Positions 1 through 8,621 are shown, counted from the stretch's first letter. The stretch is 51,278 nt of DNA from Nocardia abscessus NBRC 100374 (GCF_000308455.1 NZ_BAFP01000009.1:1-51278), one strand, 5' to 3'. The notes: generated by a model not told the origin, from the letters alone. Program-made: numbers and translations.

Positions 1-3000
1 GGACGAGCCCGCCTTCGCCTTCGACGGCGCCGCCGACAGCACCGCGACCAGCCCGTTCTTCGGGACACGGCGACCGGGCGCGGTCATCCCGGAGTTGCCG
101 AGGAAAGCGCGCTTGCCGACCTTGGCCTCGCCGATGCGCAGCCAGCCGCCGCCGAGTTCGTAACCGGCGATCATGGTGTCGTCGGCCAGGAAAGCCCCGT
201 CGGCGACGGTGGTGAACTTCGGCAGCAGCAGCACCGTGGACGCCTCGACGCTCTTGCCGACCTTGGCGCCGAGCAAGCGCAGCCACAGCGGGGTGAGCAG
301 GCTGGCGTACAGCGGGAACAGGAAGGTGCGCGCGGAGTCCATCAGCCGCTCGGTGGCCCAGGCCTGCCAGCCGACGCGGCTGCGCACCGGGTGGTAGCCC
401 TCGGTCAGGCCGATGCTCAGCAGCCGGACCGCGATGATGGTCGTCGCGGCGTAGACGCCCAGGCTGAGCAGTGTGGCGAGGGGAAGGACGGCGAACGCGC
501 GCACCGCGCCCTCGGCGAGCGTGCCGGTGTCGCGAACGAACCAGGCGAGGAACGCGCCACCGGCGCCGATACCGAGAATCGGCATGGCGGCCAACGCCAT
601 CGACGTGATACCGAAGATGCCGACCCAGTGCCGGGCTCGTTGAGGTGTGTGCGGCGGCCAGCGGTGCTGGGCCTTGCCGACCTTCACCGCGGGCGAACCG
701 GCCCACTCCTGCTCCGCCTTCACCTTGCCCGCTACCGCGGAGCCCGGCGCGACCTCGGCGTTCTTGCCGATCTTCGTGCCGGGCAGCAAGATCGAGCGCG
801 AGCCCACCACCGCGCCGGGGCCGATGGTGATCGGGCCGAGATGCACCACGTCGCCGTCGATCCAGTACCCGGACAGGTCGACCTCCGGCTCCACGCTGCA
901 ACCGTCGCCGAGTTCGAGCATGCCGGTCACCGGAGGGAGACTGTGCAGATCGACGCCCTCGCCGATCTTCGCGCCGAGCGCGCGGGCGAACGGCACCATC
1001 CACGGCGCTCCGGAGAGGTTCTCGGCGCCGCTGGCCTCGGAAAGGCGGACGGCGGCCCACAGGCGTAGATGCACCGAGCCGCCGCGCGGGTAGCGGCCGG
1101 GCCCGATGCCGCGCAGCAGCAGCCGCGCGCCGGCCACGCAGATCGCCATGCGGCCGGGCGGGGAGATGAACAGCAGGAACGCGATCAGCGTCCACCACCA
1201 CGACAGCTGTGGCAGCCAGGGCAGCGAGCCGGACCAGGCGGCGATGTTGCCGACGATCGCCAGCCAGGTGAGCCACTGCAGTCCGGTGAGGGTGGTGAGC
1301 GGGATGGTGGCGAGCACCTGCGCCGCCTGCGCGGGCCGTGGGGTCGGGCGCACCGTCCGTTCCGCGACGGCGACGGCGGGCGTGGTCTGCTCCAGCAGGT
1401 CGGCCAGCGCGCCGAGGCGGGGATGATCGTAGACATCGGCGACGGCGATCTGTGGATACCGTTCGCGCAGCGCCGTGACCAGCTGCGCCGCCGCGAGCGA
1501 GCCGCCGCCGAGATCGAAGAAGTCCGCGTCGAGGTCGCCGACCTGGGCGCCGAGAATGGAATCCCATAGTCCGGCAACCCATTGCGCGGTGCCGGTCAGA
1601 TCGTTGTCGTCGTCGTCCTCGGCGGCATCGGGCAGCGGCCAGGGCAGCGCGTCGCGGTCGACCTTGCCGGAGGTGCGGGTGGGCAGCTCCCCGACCACCG
1701 CGAGCCGGGGCACCAGCGGGGCCGGGAGTCGTTCGGTGAGGATGGCCCGCGCGGCCTTGGCGTCGAACTCCGGCCCCGGGCCGGTCAGGTAGCCGACCAG
1801 GATCTTGTTGCCCGCCTTGGTGGTCCGGATGGCCGCCGCGGCGCCGGTGACACCGGGGAGATGCTGTAGGGCGTTGTCGATCTCGCCGAGTTCGATGCGC
1901 CGCCCGCCCAGCTTGATCTGGTCGTCGGCGCGGCCGAGGAAGACCAGTCCGGCGCTGTCGTTGCGGACCAGGTCGCCGCTGCGGTACGCGCGCTCCCAGC
2001 CGACGGAGGCCAGCGACGCGTATTTCTCGGCGTCCTTGACCGGGTCGAGATAGCGAGCCAGACCGACGCCGCCGATCACCAATTCGCCGGATTCGCCCTC
2101 TGCCACCGGGTTACCTGCCTGATCCACCACGACCAGATCCCAGCCGTTGAGCGGGAGTCCGATGCGGATCGGCCACTGGCCGTCCAAACGCGCCGCGCAC
2201 GCGACGACCGTCGCTTCGGTGGGGCCGTAGGTGTTCCACACCTCGCGCGCCGAATCGCCGTTCCCGGCGAGACGTTCGGCGAGTTCGGGTGGAACCGCCT
2301 CGCCGCCGAAGATGAGCAGGCGCACCGCCTCCAGCGCCTCGACCGGCCAGGTCGCCGCCAGCGTCGGCACGGTCGAGACCACGCTGACCTCCCGCCGCAC
2401 CAGCCAGGGACCGAGATCGGCGCCGGTGCGCACCAGCTCACGCGGGGCGGGCACCAGGCAGGCACCGTTGCGCCAGGCCAGCCACATCTCCTCGCAGGAC
2501 GCGTCGAAGGCGACCGACAGACCCGCGAGAACCCGGTCGCCGGGCCCGATCGGGGCGTCGGGGAGGAACAGGTCGGCTTCGGCGTCGACGAAGGCGGCGG
2601 CGTTGCGGTGCGTGACGGCAACGCCTTTCGGAGTGCCGGTGGAACCGGAGGTGAAGATGATCCAGGCGTCGTCGCCGGGGCTGGGCAGCGTCGACCAGGT
2701 TGCCTCGCGCTGCTGCTCCGCCGCGCGGATGCCCGCGGCGGTGGTCTCGATGCCATCGGCGGTCACGATCGCGGTGACCTGCGCCTCGCCGAAGACGAGG
2801 TGGGCGCGCTCGTCCGGGTCGTCGGCGTCGACCGGCACGTACGCGGCCCCGGAGTACAAGATGGCGAGGATGGTCACGTAGAGCCCGCGGGTGCCCGACG
2901 GCATGCGCACGCCGACCCGGTCGCCCGGCCGCACGCCCGCCGTGGCGAGGCGGGCCATGGTCTTCTCGATCTCGACGACCAGCTCCAGGTAGGACAGCAC

Positions 3001-3162
3001 CACTCGGCCGTCATCGATGGCGGGAGCGTCGGGATGTGCGAGCGCCGTGGCGGTCAGGATGTCCACGAGCGTCCTGGCCTCGGGGGCGCGGTCGCCACGC
3101 GACAACGGGCGCGCCGGCGAGTCGACGTCTGTCTCGAGCATGGTGCTCTGCGCACCTCCCAT
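1..3162 (-). CDS. Pls/PosA-type non-ribosomal peptide synthetase, C-terminus cut by the window edge
   Basis: This is the first ~1054 codons of a membrane-bound NRPS-like enzyme that runs off position 1. An AMP-binding adenylation domain fills about residues 30-520 (TSGSTGTPKG near 174, YGPTEATV, YRSGDLV). A carrier domain follows, with the phosphopantetheine serine in DLGGGSL near 553. After it come paired hydrophobic helices and left-handed beta-helix (hexapeptide acyltransferase-like) repeats (residues ~700-830 and ~960-1050), instead of a normal condensation domain. This A-T-membrane layout is that of the Pls/PosA family (TIGR02353 terminal domain), whose epsilon-poly-lysine synthetase members polymerise one amino acid at the membrane. 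The substrate here is not readable. I chose ATG 3162 because GAGG lies 7 bases upstream; ATG 3141, with GGAGG 13 bases upstream, is the alternative. The rest of the protein lies outside the window. Confidence 0.9.
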   Translation of the reverse strand, partial: MGGAQSTMLETDVDSPARPLSRGDRAPEARTLVDILTATALAHPDAPAIDDGRVVLSYLELVVEIEKTMARLATAGVRPGDRVGVRMPSGTRGLYVTILAILYSGAAYVPVDADDPDERAHLVFGEAQVTAIVTADGIETTAAGIRAAEQQREATWSTLPSPGDDAWIIFTSGSTGTPKGVAVTHRNAAAFVDAEADLFLPDAPIGPGDRVLAGLSVAFDASCEEMWLAWRNGACLVPAPRELVRTGADLGPWLVRREVSVVSTVPTLAATWPVEALEAVRLLIFGGEAVPPELAERLAGNGDSAREVWNTYGPTEATVVACAARLDGQWPIRIGLPLNGWDLVVVDQAGNPVAEGESGELVIGGVGLARYLDPVKDAEKYASLASVGWERAYRSGDLVRNDSAGLVFLGRADDQIKLGGRRIELGEIDNALQHLPGVTGAAAAIRTTKAGNKILVGYLTGPGPEFDAKAARAILTERLPAPLVPRLAVVGELPTRTSGKVDRDALPWPLPDAAEDDDDNDLTGTAQWVAGLWDSILGAQVGDLDADFFDLGGGSLAAAQLVTALRERYPQIAVADVYDHPRLGALADLLEQTTPAVAVAERTVRPTPRPAQAAQVLATIPLTTLTGLQWLTWLAIVGNIAAWSGSLPWLPQLSWWWTLIAFLLFISPPGRMAICVAGARLLLRGIGPGRYPRGGSVHLRLWAAVRLSEASGAENLSGAPWMVPFARALGAKIGEGVDLHSLPPVTGMLELGDGCSVEPEVDLSGYWIDGDVVHLGPITIGPGAVVGSRSILLPGTKIGKNAEVAPGSAVAGKVKAEQEWAGSPAVKVGKAQHRWPPHTPQRARHWVGIFGITSMALAAMPILGIGAGGAFLAWFVRDTGTLAEGAVRAFAVLPLATLLSLGVYAATTIIAVRLLSIGLTEGYHPVRSRVGWQAWATERLMDSARTFLFPLYASLLTPLWLRLLGAKVGKSVEASTVLLLPKFTTVADGAFLADDTMIAGYELGGGWLRIGEAKVGKRAFLGNSGMTAPGRRVPKNGLVAVLSAAPSKAKAGSS

Positions 3163-3642
3163 CGGCCTGCCTCACACTTTCCTGTTGTTGTGTCATAGCT
3201 GGGTTACCAAAGGGCAAACGCCACGACGGCCAATCGTCCACGGTACCCGGGGTCGCTGTCGTTCGTTGTTCACCGGACGCCGCCCGGGATCGACTGGTGC
3301 GGAGAGCGTTGTTGCAGGTGAGATCGATATTTGTCGCATCGCACAGGGCAACCGCTGGTCGGCGGGGCATCCCGTTGGTTCGCCGGGAGATCGCTGGGTG
3401 CGGGGGTGTGATTCCGCTCATGGCTGCGCTCGACAGACTCCGCCACGCGGTGGCGTCGATGCCGAGTGCGCAGAGGTTCACGGCGGGCTTTCGCAGCCGG
3501 TTGCGGACGTGCCGGTGCAGCAGGCCCACGCAGAGCAGCGTCAGATCGACGCGGCTCGCGCGCTGTCGTGGGGGTGCTTGTAATGGCTCTCGCGTGGTGG
3601 TTATGTCCACGCGGTGCTCGTAAAAGCTCGGGTGGAACGTGG
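3163..3642. other. Long intergenic region between the NRPS and the SAM-IV leader; no confident gene
   Basis: About 480 bases separate the divergent NRPS and the riboswitch promoter. Open frames exist on both strands, but none has a credible start, ribosome site or recognisable product. A minus-strand stretch at about 3410-3550 has coding-like third positions (rich in C/G), but it has no stop of its own and runs on, out of frame, into the NRPS start. It should hold the NRPS promoter. Confidence 0.5.
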
Positions 3643-3672
3643 TTGACAGCGCCGGGGCGCTTCTGCCACTCT
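3643..3672 (+). promoter_or_regulatory. Candidate sigma-A promoter for the SAM-IV transcript
   Basis: A perfect -35 TTGACA lies at 3643-3648. An imperfect -10 CACTCT lies at 3667-3672 with an 18-base spacer. Transcription would start near 3679, exactly where the riboswitch P1 stem begins. The fit to the RNA boundary is the main support; the -10 is weak. Confidence 0.55.
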
Positions 3673-3679
3673 CGGGTCA

Positions 3680-3794
3680 GGTCACGAGTGCCAGCGTCAA
3701 GCCCCGGCTTGCTGGCCGGCAACCCTCCTCCGCGGTGGGGTGCTCCGGGTGACGACCCGGCCGCCGCCCAACTGGGCGCGGCAAGCGCGGACTC
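3680..3794 (+). ncRNA. SAM-IV riboswitch (S-adenosylmethionine aptamer)
   Basis: The sequence matches the actinobacterial SAM-IV consensus almost base for base. A P1 stem starts with GGTCACGAG and closes with GACGACC. The core includes GCCAGCGTCAAGCCCCGGC, TTGCTGGCCGGCAACCC and GGTGGGGTGC. A side hairpin CGCCC-AACT-GGGCG follows, and the pseudoknot strand GCGGCAAGCGCGG closes the aptamer. SAM-IV RNAs bind S-adenosylmethionine and usually switch off sulfur-metabolism genes. The start codon of the next gene is 49 bases downstream. A possible expression platform is the TCCC (3817-3820) / GGGA (3830-3833) pairing, which would hide the weak Shine-Dalgarno of that gene; that part is inference. Confidence 0.93.
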
Positions 3795-3842
3795 GACGAA
3801 TCATTTCGATTGCGGGTCCCTGAGCCGACGGGATTTCACGTG

Positions 3843-5162
3843 ATGACTACTGCTGTCGACAATGCCTGTGCCGCACTCGCCCGAGTCTCCGGTGACGAAC
3901 TGCGCGTACCGCTGGTGCAGGGTGGAACGGCGACCTACGCCAACTTCGACTACGCGGCGAGCGCGCCGGCGTTGACCCAGGTGACCGACCGTGTGCAGCA
4001 GTTGCTGCCGTACTACGCGAGCGTGCATCGCGGCGCGGGCTACGCCTCCCGGATCTCCACCGAGTGCTACGAGGCCGCCCGCGGGTCGGTCTCCCGGTTC
4101 CTCGACGCCGCCGACGACCAGGTGGTGGTCTTCACCCGTAACACCACGGACTCGCTGAATCTGCTCGCCTCCTGCGTTCCCGGCGACACCGTGGTGCTCG
4201 ACGTCGAGCATCACGCGAACTTCCTGCCGTGGACCAGGCGCGGTCGCCGCGTCGTAGCGGCTGCCGACACGGTCGAGGAGACCGTCGGCAGGTTGGTCGC
4301 CGAACTGTGTAGCAGGCCCGCCGCATTGCTCGCGGTGACCGGCGCGTCGAACGTGACGGGGGAGGTGCTTCCGCTGGAGCGGCTGGCCACCATCGCCCAC
4401 CAGTGCGGCGCCCGGATCCTGGTGGACGCGGCACAGTTGGCGCCGCATCGGCGGATCAGCCTGCGCGACACCGGAATCGACTACGTGGCGTTCTCCGGGC
4501 ACAAGCTTTACGCGCCGTTCGGCGCGGGTGTGCTGGTGGGCCGGCGGGATTGGCTCGACGCGGCGCGGCCCTATCTCGCGGGCGGCGGGGCAGTGCGCGA
4601 GGTGAGTATCGACGGGGCCGAGTGGGCGCCCGCTCCGCAGCGCCACGAAGCCGGGTCGCCGAACGTGCTCGGCGCCGCCGCGCTGGCGGCGGCCTGTGAC
4701 GCGCTCTGGGCCATCGACGCCGAAACCCTTGCCGCGCACGAACACCGGCTCGCCGACCGCCTGCGCGACGGCTTGGCCGCGATTCCCGGACTTCAGCTGT
4801 TGCGCATCTGGATCGACAGCCCCGATTCCGTCGGCATCGTCGCCTTCACGCTCGATGATTTCGCCCCCGGCCACGTCGCCGCCTATCTCTCCGCCGAACA
4901 CGGCATCGGCGTGCGCGACGGACGTTTCTGCGCCCACCCGCTGCTCACCCGCCTCGGCTTGGACGGCGCACTGCGCGCCAGCATCGGCCTCGGCACCACC
5001 TCCGCCGACGTGGACCGCCTGATCGATGCGCTCGCCGCACTCGTGCGAACCGGCCCCACCTGGAACTACGCCCCCACCAACGGCCTCTGGAACCCCACCC
5101 CCGAAACCCGTCCCTTCACCTCTACCGCCCCCAGCGGCGCCGCCCCCTGCCTCGTCGGCTGA
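3843..5162 (+). CDS. Aminotransferase class V-fold PLP enzyme (cysteine desulfurase-like)
   Basis: 439 residues of fold-type I PLP enzyme. The PLP lysine lies in FSGHKLYAPFGAG, preceded by the cofactor aspartate in ILVDAAQLAPH; HHANFLPW and TRNTTDSLNLL are further family motifs. It resembles cysteine desulfurases and selenocysteine lyases, but the mobile-loop cysteine of true IscS/SufS proteins is not obvious, so the exact substrate is open. The gene sits directly behind a SAM-IV riboswitch, which argues for a role in sulfur amino-acid metabolism that is repressed when SAM is plentiful. I used ATG 3843; an in-frame start at 3810 would begin just after the aptamer and is unlikely. The last ~35 residues are Pro/Thr-rich and probably unstructured. 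Confidence 0.88.
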   Translation: MTTAVDNACAALARVSGDELRVPLVQGGTATYANFDYAASAPALTQVTDRVQQLLPYYASVHRGAGYASRISTECYEAARGSVSRFLDAADDQVVVFTRNTTDSLNLLASCVPGDTVVLDVEHHANFLPWTRRGRRVVAAADTVEETVGRLVAELCSRPAALLAVTGASNVTGEVLPLERLATIAHQCGARILVDAAQLAPHRRISLRDTGIDYVAFSGHKLYAPFGAGVLVGRRDWLDAARPYLAGGGAVREVSIDGAEWAPAPQRHEAGSPNVLGAAALAAACDALWAIDAETLAAHEHRLADRLRDGLAAIPGLQLLRIWIDSPDSVGIVAFTLDDFAPGHVAAYLSAEHGIGVRDGRFCAHPLLTRLGLDGALRASIGLGTTSADVDRLIDALAALVRTGPTWNYAPTNGLWNPTPETRPFTSTAPSGAAPCLVG

Positions 5163-5237
5163 CGAAACGTCCGCCCGATCCGGGCGCTGCCGCCGGATAC
5201 TATCGCCGTATCCGAACCCGAACCTCGAGGCGGACTT

Positions 5238-5837
5238 ATGAGCACACTGCCGGTGTGGGCCACCGATCCGGGCGCCCTTCTTATTACGGAGGAGGGTTAC
5301 ACGGCGCTTCCAGAGGAAATCCAGCGGCAGATCGAGGTGGTCGACGGCCATGTCATCGTCTGCCGCAGCGGCACCTTCGAGCACAATAACGTGGCCAGGC
5401 GGCTGGCCAACGCGTTCGAGCAGGCGAGTCCGGACGAGCCGTGCACCGGCGTGGTGACCGACTTCGAAATGCATTACGTGCGCAGCCGTCCGGGAAGCCC
5501 CGGATTCTCGTTTCGCCGTCCGGACGTGGCGTTGTACCGGTGCATCGAGGGTGACCGGAAATTGACCACTGCGGATGTGCTGTTGGTGGTCGAGGTGGTC
5601 TCGCCGGGGTCCGAGTACACCGACACCGTGGACAAGTGCGCGGAGTACGCGAACGAAGCAATCCCGATCTACTTGATCGTGCATCTGGCCGCGGATCGCA
5701 AAATAAAGATCATCCAGGAATATCGTCTCGACTGGGCGAGCCGCAGTTACCGGTTGGCGGAAACCCACCAGGATGTGCTCCGGCTGACCGGTCCGTTTCC
5801 GGTCGACGTCGACTTCGCCGCCCTGGACGGCGCCTGA
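5238..5837 (+). CDS. Uma2 family endonuclease (DUF820)
   Basis: 199 residues with the Uma2/DUF820 PD-(D/E)xK-like core: FRRPDVALY near residues 94-102, LLVVEVVSPGSEYTD near 115-129, and the KCAEYANEAIPIYLIV helix with the candidate lysine. The family is built like a nuclease and is very common in cyanobacteria and some actinomycetes, yet its biological role is essentially unknown. GAGG lies about 8 bases before the ATG. A TACTAT box at 5198-5203 could be its -10. It stands alone, not in an operon, and faces a flavin reductase gene tail to tail across about 100 bases with no evident hairpin. Confidence 0.88.
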   Translation: MSTLPVWATDPGALLITEEGYTALPEEIQRQIEVVDGHVIVCRSGTFEHNNVARRLANAFEQASPDEPCTGVVTDFEMHYVRSRPGSPGFSFRRPDVALYRCIEGDRKLTTADVLLVVEVVSPGSEYTDTVDKCAEYANEAIPIYLIVHLAADRKIKIIQEYRLDWASRSYRLAETHQDVLRLTGPFPVDVDFAALDGA

Positions 5838-5940
5838 GATGTCCGCCGAGAGACGGTGCCGAGCTTTGGAGCGGCCGGCCCGCGCGCTCGCCGCGGTGTT
5901 GGTGCGGGTGCGGCCTCGGGTGGCGTAGTCGAACTGTGGG

Positions 5941-6492
5941 TCAGTCGCCCAGTGCGGTCGGGCGGTAGTAGCGCCCGTTGTAGTACAGCAGTGGCGCGGC
6001 GGCGGGTTTCTCGTCGGTGTTGTCGTGCACCCGGGTGACCAAGCCGACGACGAAGGTGTGGTCGCCGATGGGGATCAGCTGGTGCACGGTGGCGCGTAGC
6101 CAGATGGGGGTGCCGTGCAGGACCGGCTCGCCGGTGTCCAGGGTGGTCCACAAGGCGCGGTCGGTGAAGCGCTTCTCGGCGGTCCGGGAGAACCGATGCG
6201 CCAGGTGCTGCTGGTGTTCGCCGAGGAAGTGGATGACGACGGACTCGGCGTCCAGCATGGCGGACAGGCTGGAGGAGGTGTGCGCGATGTTGAACGAGAC
6301 CAGCGGCGGGTCCAGGGACAGCGAAGCGAAGGAGGTCGCGGTGAAGCCGACCGGCCCCCGCGGCGAATGCAGCGTGACGACGGTGACGCCGGCGGGATAG
6401 TGGCGCATGGACGCGCGATACTGCTCCGCGGTGATGCCGCTCAGGTCATCGGGAATCCGCAGTTCCGTCTCGGGGCGTGGTGCGTCGGTCAC
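5941..6492 (-). CDS. Flavin reductase family protein (FMN-binding split barrel)
   Basis: 183 residues. The flavin-reductase-like domain spans most of the protein: [11 protein letters not shown] near residues 31-41, [21 protein letters not shown] near 49-69, and a C-terminal [11 protein letters not shown] motif. Such proteins reduce FMN or FAD with NAD(P)H, either for a partner monooxygenase or as stand-alone flavoenzymes. No monooxygenase gene lies nearby, so the partner is unknown. The minus-strand neighbour upstream is a YbaK gene about 80 bases away. Confidence 0.88.
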   Translation of the reverse strand: MTDAPRPETELRIPDDLSGITAEQYRASMRHYPAGVTVVTLHSPRGPVGFTATSFASLSLDPPLVSFNIAHTSSSLSAMLDAESVVIHFLGEHQQHLAHRFSRTAEKRFTDRALWTTLDTGEPVLHGTPIWLRATVHQLIPIGDHTFVVGLVTRVHDNTDEKPAAAPLLYYNGRYYRPTALGD

Positions 6493-6569
6493 ATGACGAA
6501 ACTACGCCCGGATTCCCCGCACGCGAGGTGGGTGTGGCGTTCGGCATGATTTCGCGACCCGCGCCGGAG

Positions 6570-7046
6570 TCAGTCCACGTCGAGCGGGAGACCGGCGGTG
6601 ATCCGCAGCAATTCCGGGAACGACGTGCGGAAGATCGTGTTCGGGTGCCCGCCCGCCGCCCAGATCTCGCGATGGCGCCCCAGCGCGTTGTCCACCCAGG
6701 TAGGCAGGTTGGTCGGGTGGCCGACCGGCGCGACGCCGCCGACGGGCTGGCCGGTCACCGCACGCACCATATCGGCGGGAGCGCGGGTCAGTGTGCCTTC
6801 CAGACGCGCGCCGGTCTTCACCAGATCGACCTGGTGCTCGCCCGACACCAGCAGCAGCACCGGGTCGTCGTCGAGCAGGAACACCAGCGATTTCGTGATC
6901 GCCCCCACGTCGACGCCGAGTGCGCGCGCGGCGTCCGCCGCGGTGTGCGTCGGTTCCGGTTGGGCGACGATGAGCCCATGATGACCTCGGGAGATGAGGG
7001 TGTCCGCGACCCGGCAGGCGACCGGTGGCAATGACGACCTGCGCAT
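6570..7046 (-). CDS. YbaK/EbsC family Cys-tRNA(Pro) deacylase-like protein
   Basis: 158 residues, the full length of a stand-alone YbaK/ProX editing domain. Typical motifs are TKSLVFLLDDDPVLLLVSG, PVGGVAPVGH and GGHPNTIFRTSF; the lysine in ITKSLVF is the conserved one. These proteins hydrolyse mischarged aminoacyl-tRNAs, classically Cys-tRNA(Pro), in trans. It ends with PLDVD and lies about 77 bases upstream of the flavin reductase on the same strand. Substrate specificity cannot be told from sequence alone. Confidence 0.9.
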   Translation of the reverse strand: MRRSSLPPVACRVADTLISRGHHGLIVAQPEPTHTAADAARALGVDVGAITKSLVFLLDDDPVLLLVSGEHQVDLVKTGARLEGTLTRAPADMVRAVTGQPVGGVAPVGHPTNLPTWVDNALGRHREIWAAGGHPNTIFRTSFPELLRITAGLPLDVD

Positions 7047-7100
7047 CTCACCAGGGTAGAGCGATTGCGGACGGTACGCCGGACAAGTCGAATCGCGGGC

Positions 7101-7421
7101 TCAGTATTCCGGGTAGCCCTCGCTCGGACCGAGCATCCCGGCGATCCGTTCGCGGGTGATCCGCGCCAGCTCCGGCAGATCGCGCGACGAGACCGGTTCG
7201 TGCGCAACCGCTTCGAAGGCGCGGTCGACATCCCGCGGAGACAGCGCGAGCAGTTCCAGATCGGCCTTGGTCAGCAGGGCGTCCCGGTCCGGATACGGTC
7301 GGGCGTCGCTCAGTGTGGCGGCCCATGTGACGTTGCAGCAGCACTCGTACAGGGCGTGCACCGCGCGGGCGCGCGGCATTTCGTTGAACCGGTCCAGGCC
7401 GATTCCCCGATGCATCAGCAT
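7101..7421 (-). CDS. Short OHCU decarboxylase-like protein
   Basis: 106 residues resembling the 2-oxo-4-hydroxy-4-carboxy-5-ureidoimidazoline decarboxylase domain: GLDRFNEMPRARAVHALYECC, then WAATLSDARPYPDRDAL and a helix ending in AHEP. Full enzymes are about 165 residues and finish urate breakdown to allantoin. Here the C-terminal third, with the Asn-x-x-Tyr and Phe-rich helices, is missing, and no uricase or hydroxyisourate hydrolase gene is in view. I set the start at ATG 7421 because GGAGG sits 5 bases before it; the open frame extends further upstream. It may have a different or no catalytic role. Confidence 0.65.
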   Translation of the reverse strand: MLMHRGIGLDRFNEMPRARAVHALYECCCNVTWAATLSDARPYPDRDALLTKADLELLALSPRDVDRAFEAVAHEPVSSRDLPELARITRERIAGMLGPSEGYPEY

Positions 7422-7612
7422 GGTGTCCTCCGAACCCGATGAATGAGGTTTGCTGACTCGACCATGATCCGCCGTCCGGCGAGGCGGGAACCAGTGCGCC
7501 GCCGCCATTTTGCACAGGATTTACACGCTGCGGAGTTTCACCGCGAATCCTCGCATACCGGGATCTCCCGGGCCGGGATACCGGCCGCGCGTCACCTCGA
7601 TACGCTGTACAA

Positions 7613-8434
7613 ATGACAGATTGGCAGGCTTTCACCGTCGAAACCAAGGATCACGTCGCGCAGGTGACGCTGACCGGCCCCGGCAAGGGAAATGCGATGG
7701 GTCCCGACTTCTGGCGCGAGCTGCCGGAGGTCTTCCATGCGCTGGACGCCGACCCGGAGGTGCGCGCCATCGTGCTGACCGGCTCGGGAAAGCATTTCTC
7801 CTACGGTCTGGACCTGCCCGCGATGAGCGGCACGTTCGGGCCGCTGATGGCCGAGCGCGCCCTGGCCGCGCCGCGTACCGACTTCCTCACCGACCTGCGC
7901 AAGATGCAGGCTTCGGTCACGGCGGTGGCGGACTGCCGCAAGCCGGTGATCGCCGCGGTGTCCGGCTGGTGCATCGGCGGCGGGCTGGATCTGATCGCGG
8001 CGGTCGACATCCGCTACGCCAGCGCGGACGCCAAGTTCAGCTTGCGTGAGGCCAAGGTCGCGATCGTCGCCGACATCGGTTCGCTGCACCGGCTGCCCGG
8101 CATCATCGGCGAGGGTCACCTGCGGGAGCTCGCCTACACCGCCAAGGACATCGACGCCGCGCGAGCGGAGAAGATCGGCCTGGTCAACGACGTCTTCCCG
8201 GACCAGGAAGCGGCGCTGGACGCGGCGCACGCCACCGCGCGTGAGATCGCCGCCAACCCGCCGCTGGTGGTGCAGGGCGTCAAGGACGTGCTGGATCAGC
8301 GCCGCAAGGACGAGGTCGCCGCGGGCCTGCGCTACGTCTCCGCGTGGAATGCCGCGTTCCTGCCCTCGGAGGATCTCACCGAGGCGATCAAGGCCGTCTT
8401 CGAGAAGCGTCCGCCCGAGTTCCGCGGCCGGTGA
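7613..8434 (+). CDS. Crotonase family protein, likely delta3,5-delta2,4-dienoyl-CoA isomerase type
   Basis: 273 residues of crotonase fold. The oxyanion hole glycines are in HFSYGLDL and CIGGGLDL. Three acidic residues, D126 (GGLD), E146 (LREAK) and D154 (VADIG), match the spacing (20 and 8) of the catalytic Asp-Glu-Asp of mammalian ECH1 dienoyl-CoA isomerase. That points to shifting conjugated double bonds in beta-oxidation of odd-position unsaturated fatty acids rather than plain hydration. A TACGCT -10-like box at 7601-7606 ends six bases before the ATG and no Shine-Dalgarno is visible, so the mRNA may be leaderless. It is annotated generically as enoyl-CoA hydratase in many actinomycetes. 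Confidence 0.85.
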   Translation: MTDWQAFTVETKDHVAQVTLTGPGKGNAMGPDFWRELPEVFHALDADPEVRAIVLTGSGKHFSYGLDLPAMSGTFGPLMAERALAAPRTDFLTDLRKMQASVTAVADCRKPVIAAVSGWCIGGGLDLIAAVDIRYASADAKFSLREAKVAIVADIGSLHRLPGIIGEGHLRELAYTAKDIDAARAEKIGLVNDVFPDQEAALDAAHATAREIAANPPLVVQGVKDVLDQRRKDEVAAGLRYVSAWNAAFLPSEDLTEAIKAVFEKRPPEFRGR

Positions 8435-8621
8435 CTCCCACGGCGCGCCCGCACCGCCGTGGGCGCGCCGTGCCCGCACCCAAGGGTGGGTATCGAGGGT
8501 GGGCAAGGTGATTCGCCTCAGGGTTGCGTTGCCCTCACCCTAGGGGTGGGTGTGCGAGGCGCCGATCGCCCATATCGTTTGGGACGTCGGAAATTTCGCC
8601 TCGCATTCAGGAGCAAAACCA

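Noticed and set aside
3801..5768. A 655-residue minus-strand open frame opposite the aminotransferase and Uma2 genes
   Set aside because: It is Gly/Ala/Val low-complexity shadow sequence and crosses two real genes.
8450..8560. Repeated AGGGTGGG tracts resembling a short tandem repeat
   Set aside because: The copies are few, uneven in spacing and diverged; no array or CRISPR-like structure. No CRISPR was seen anywhere in the window.
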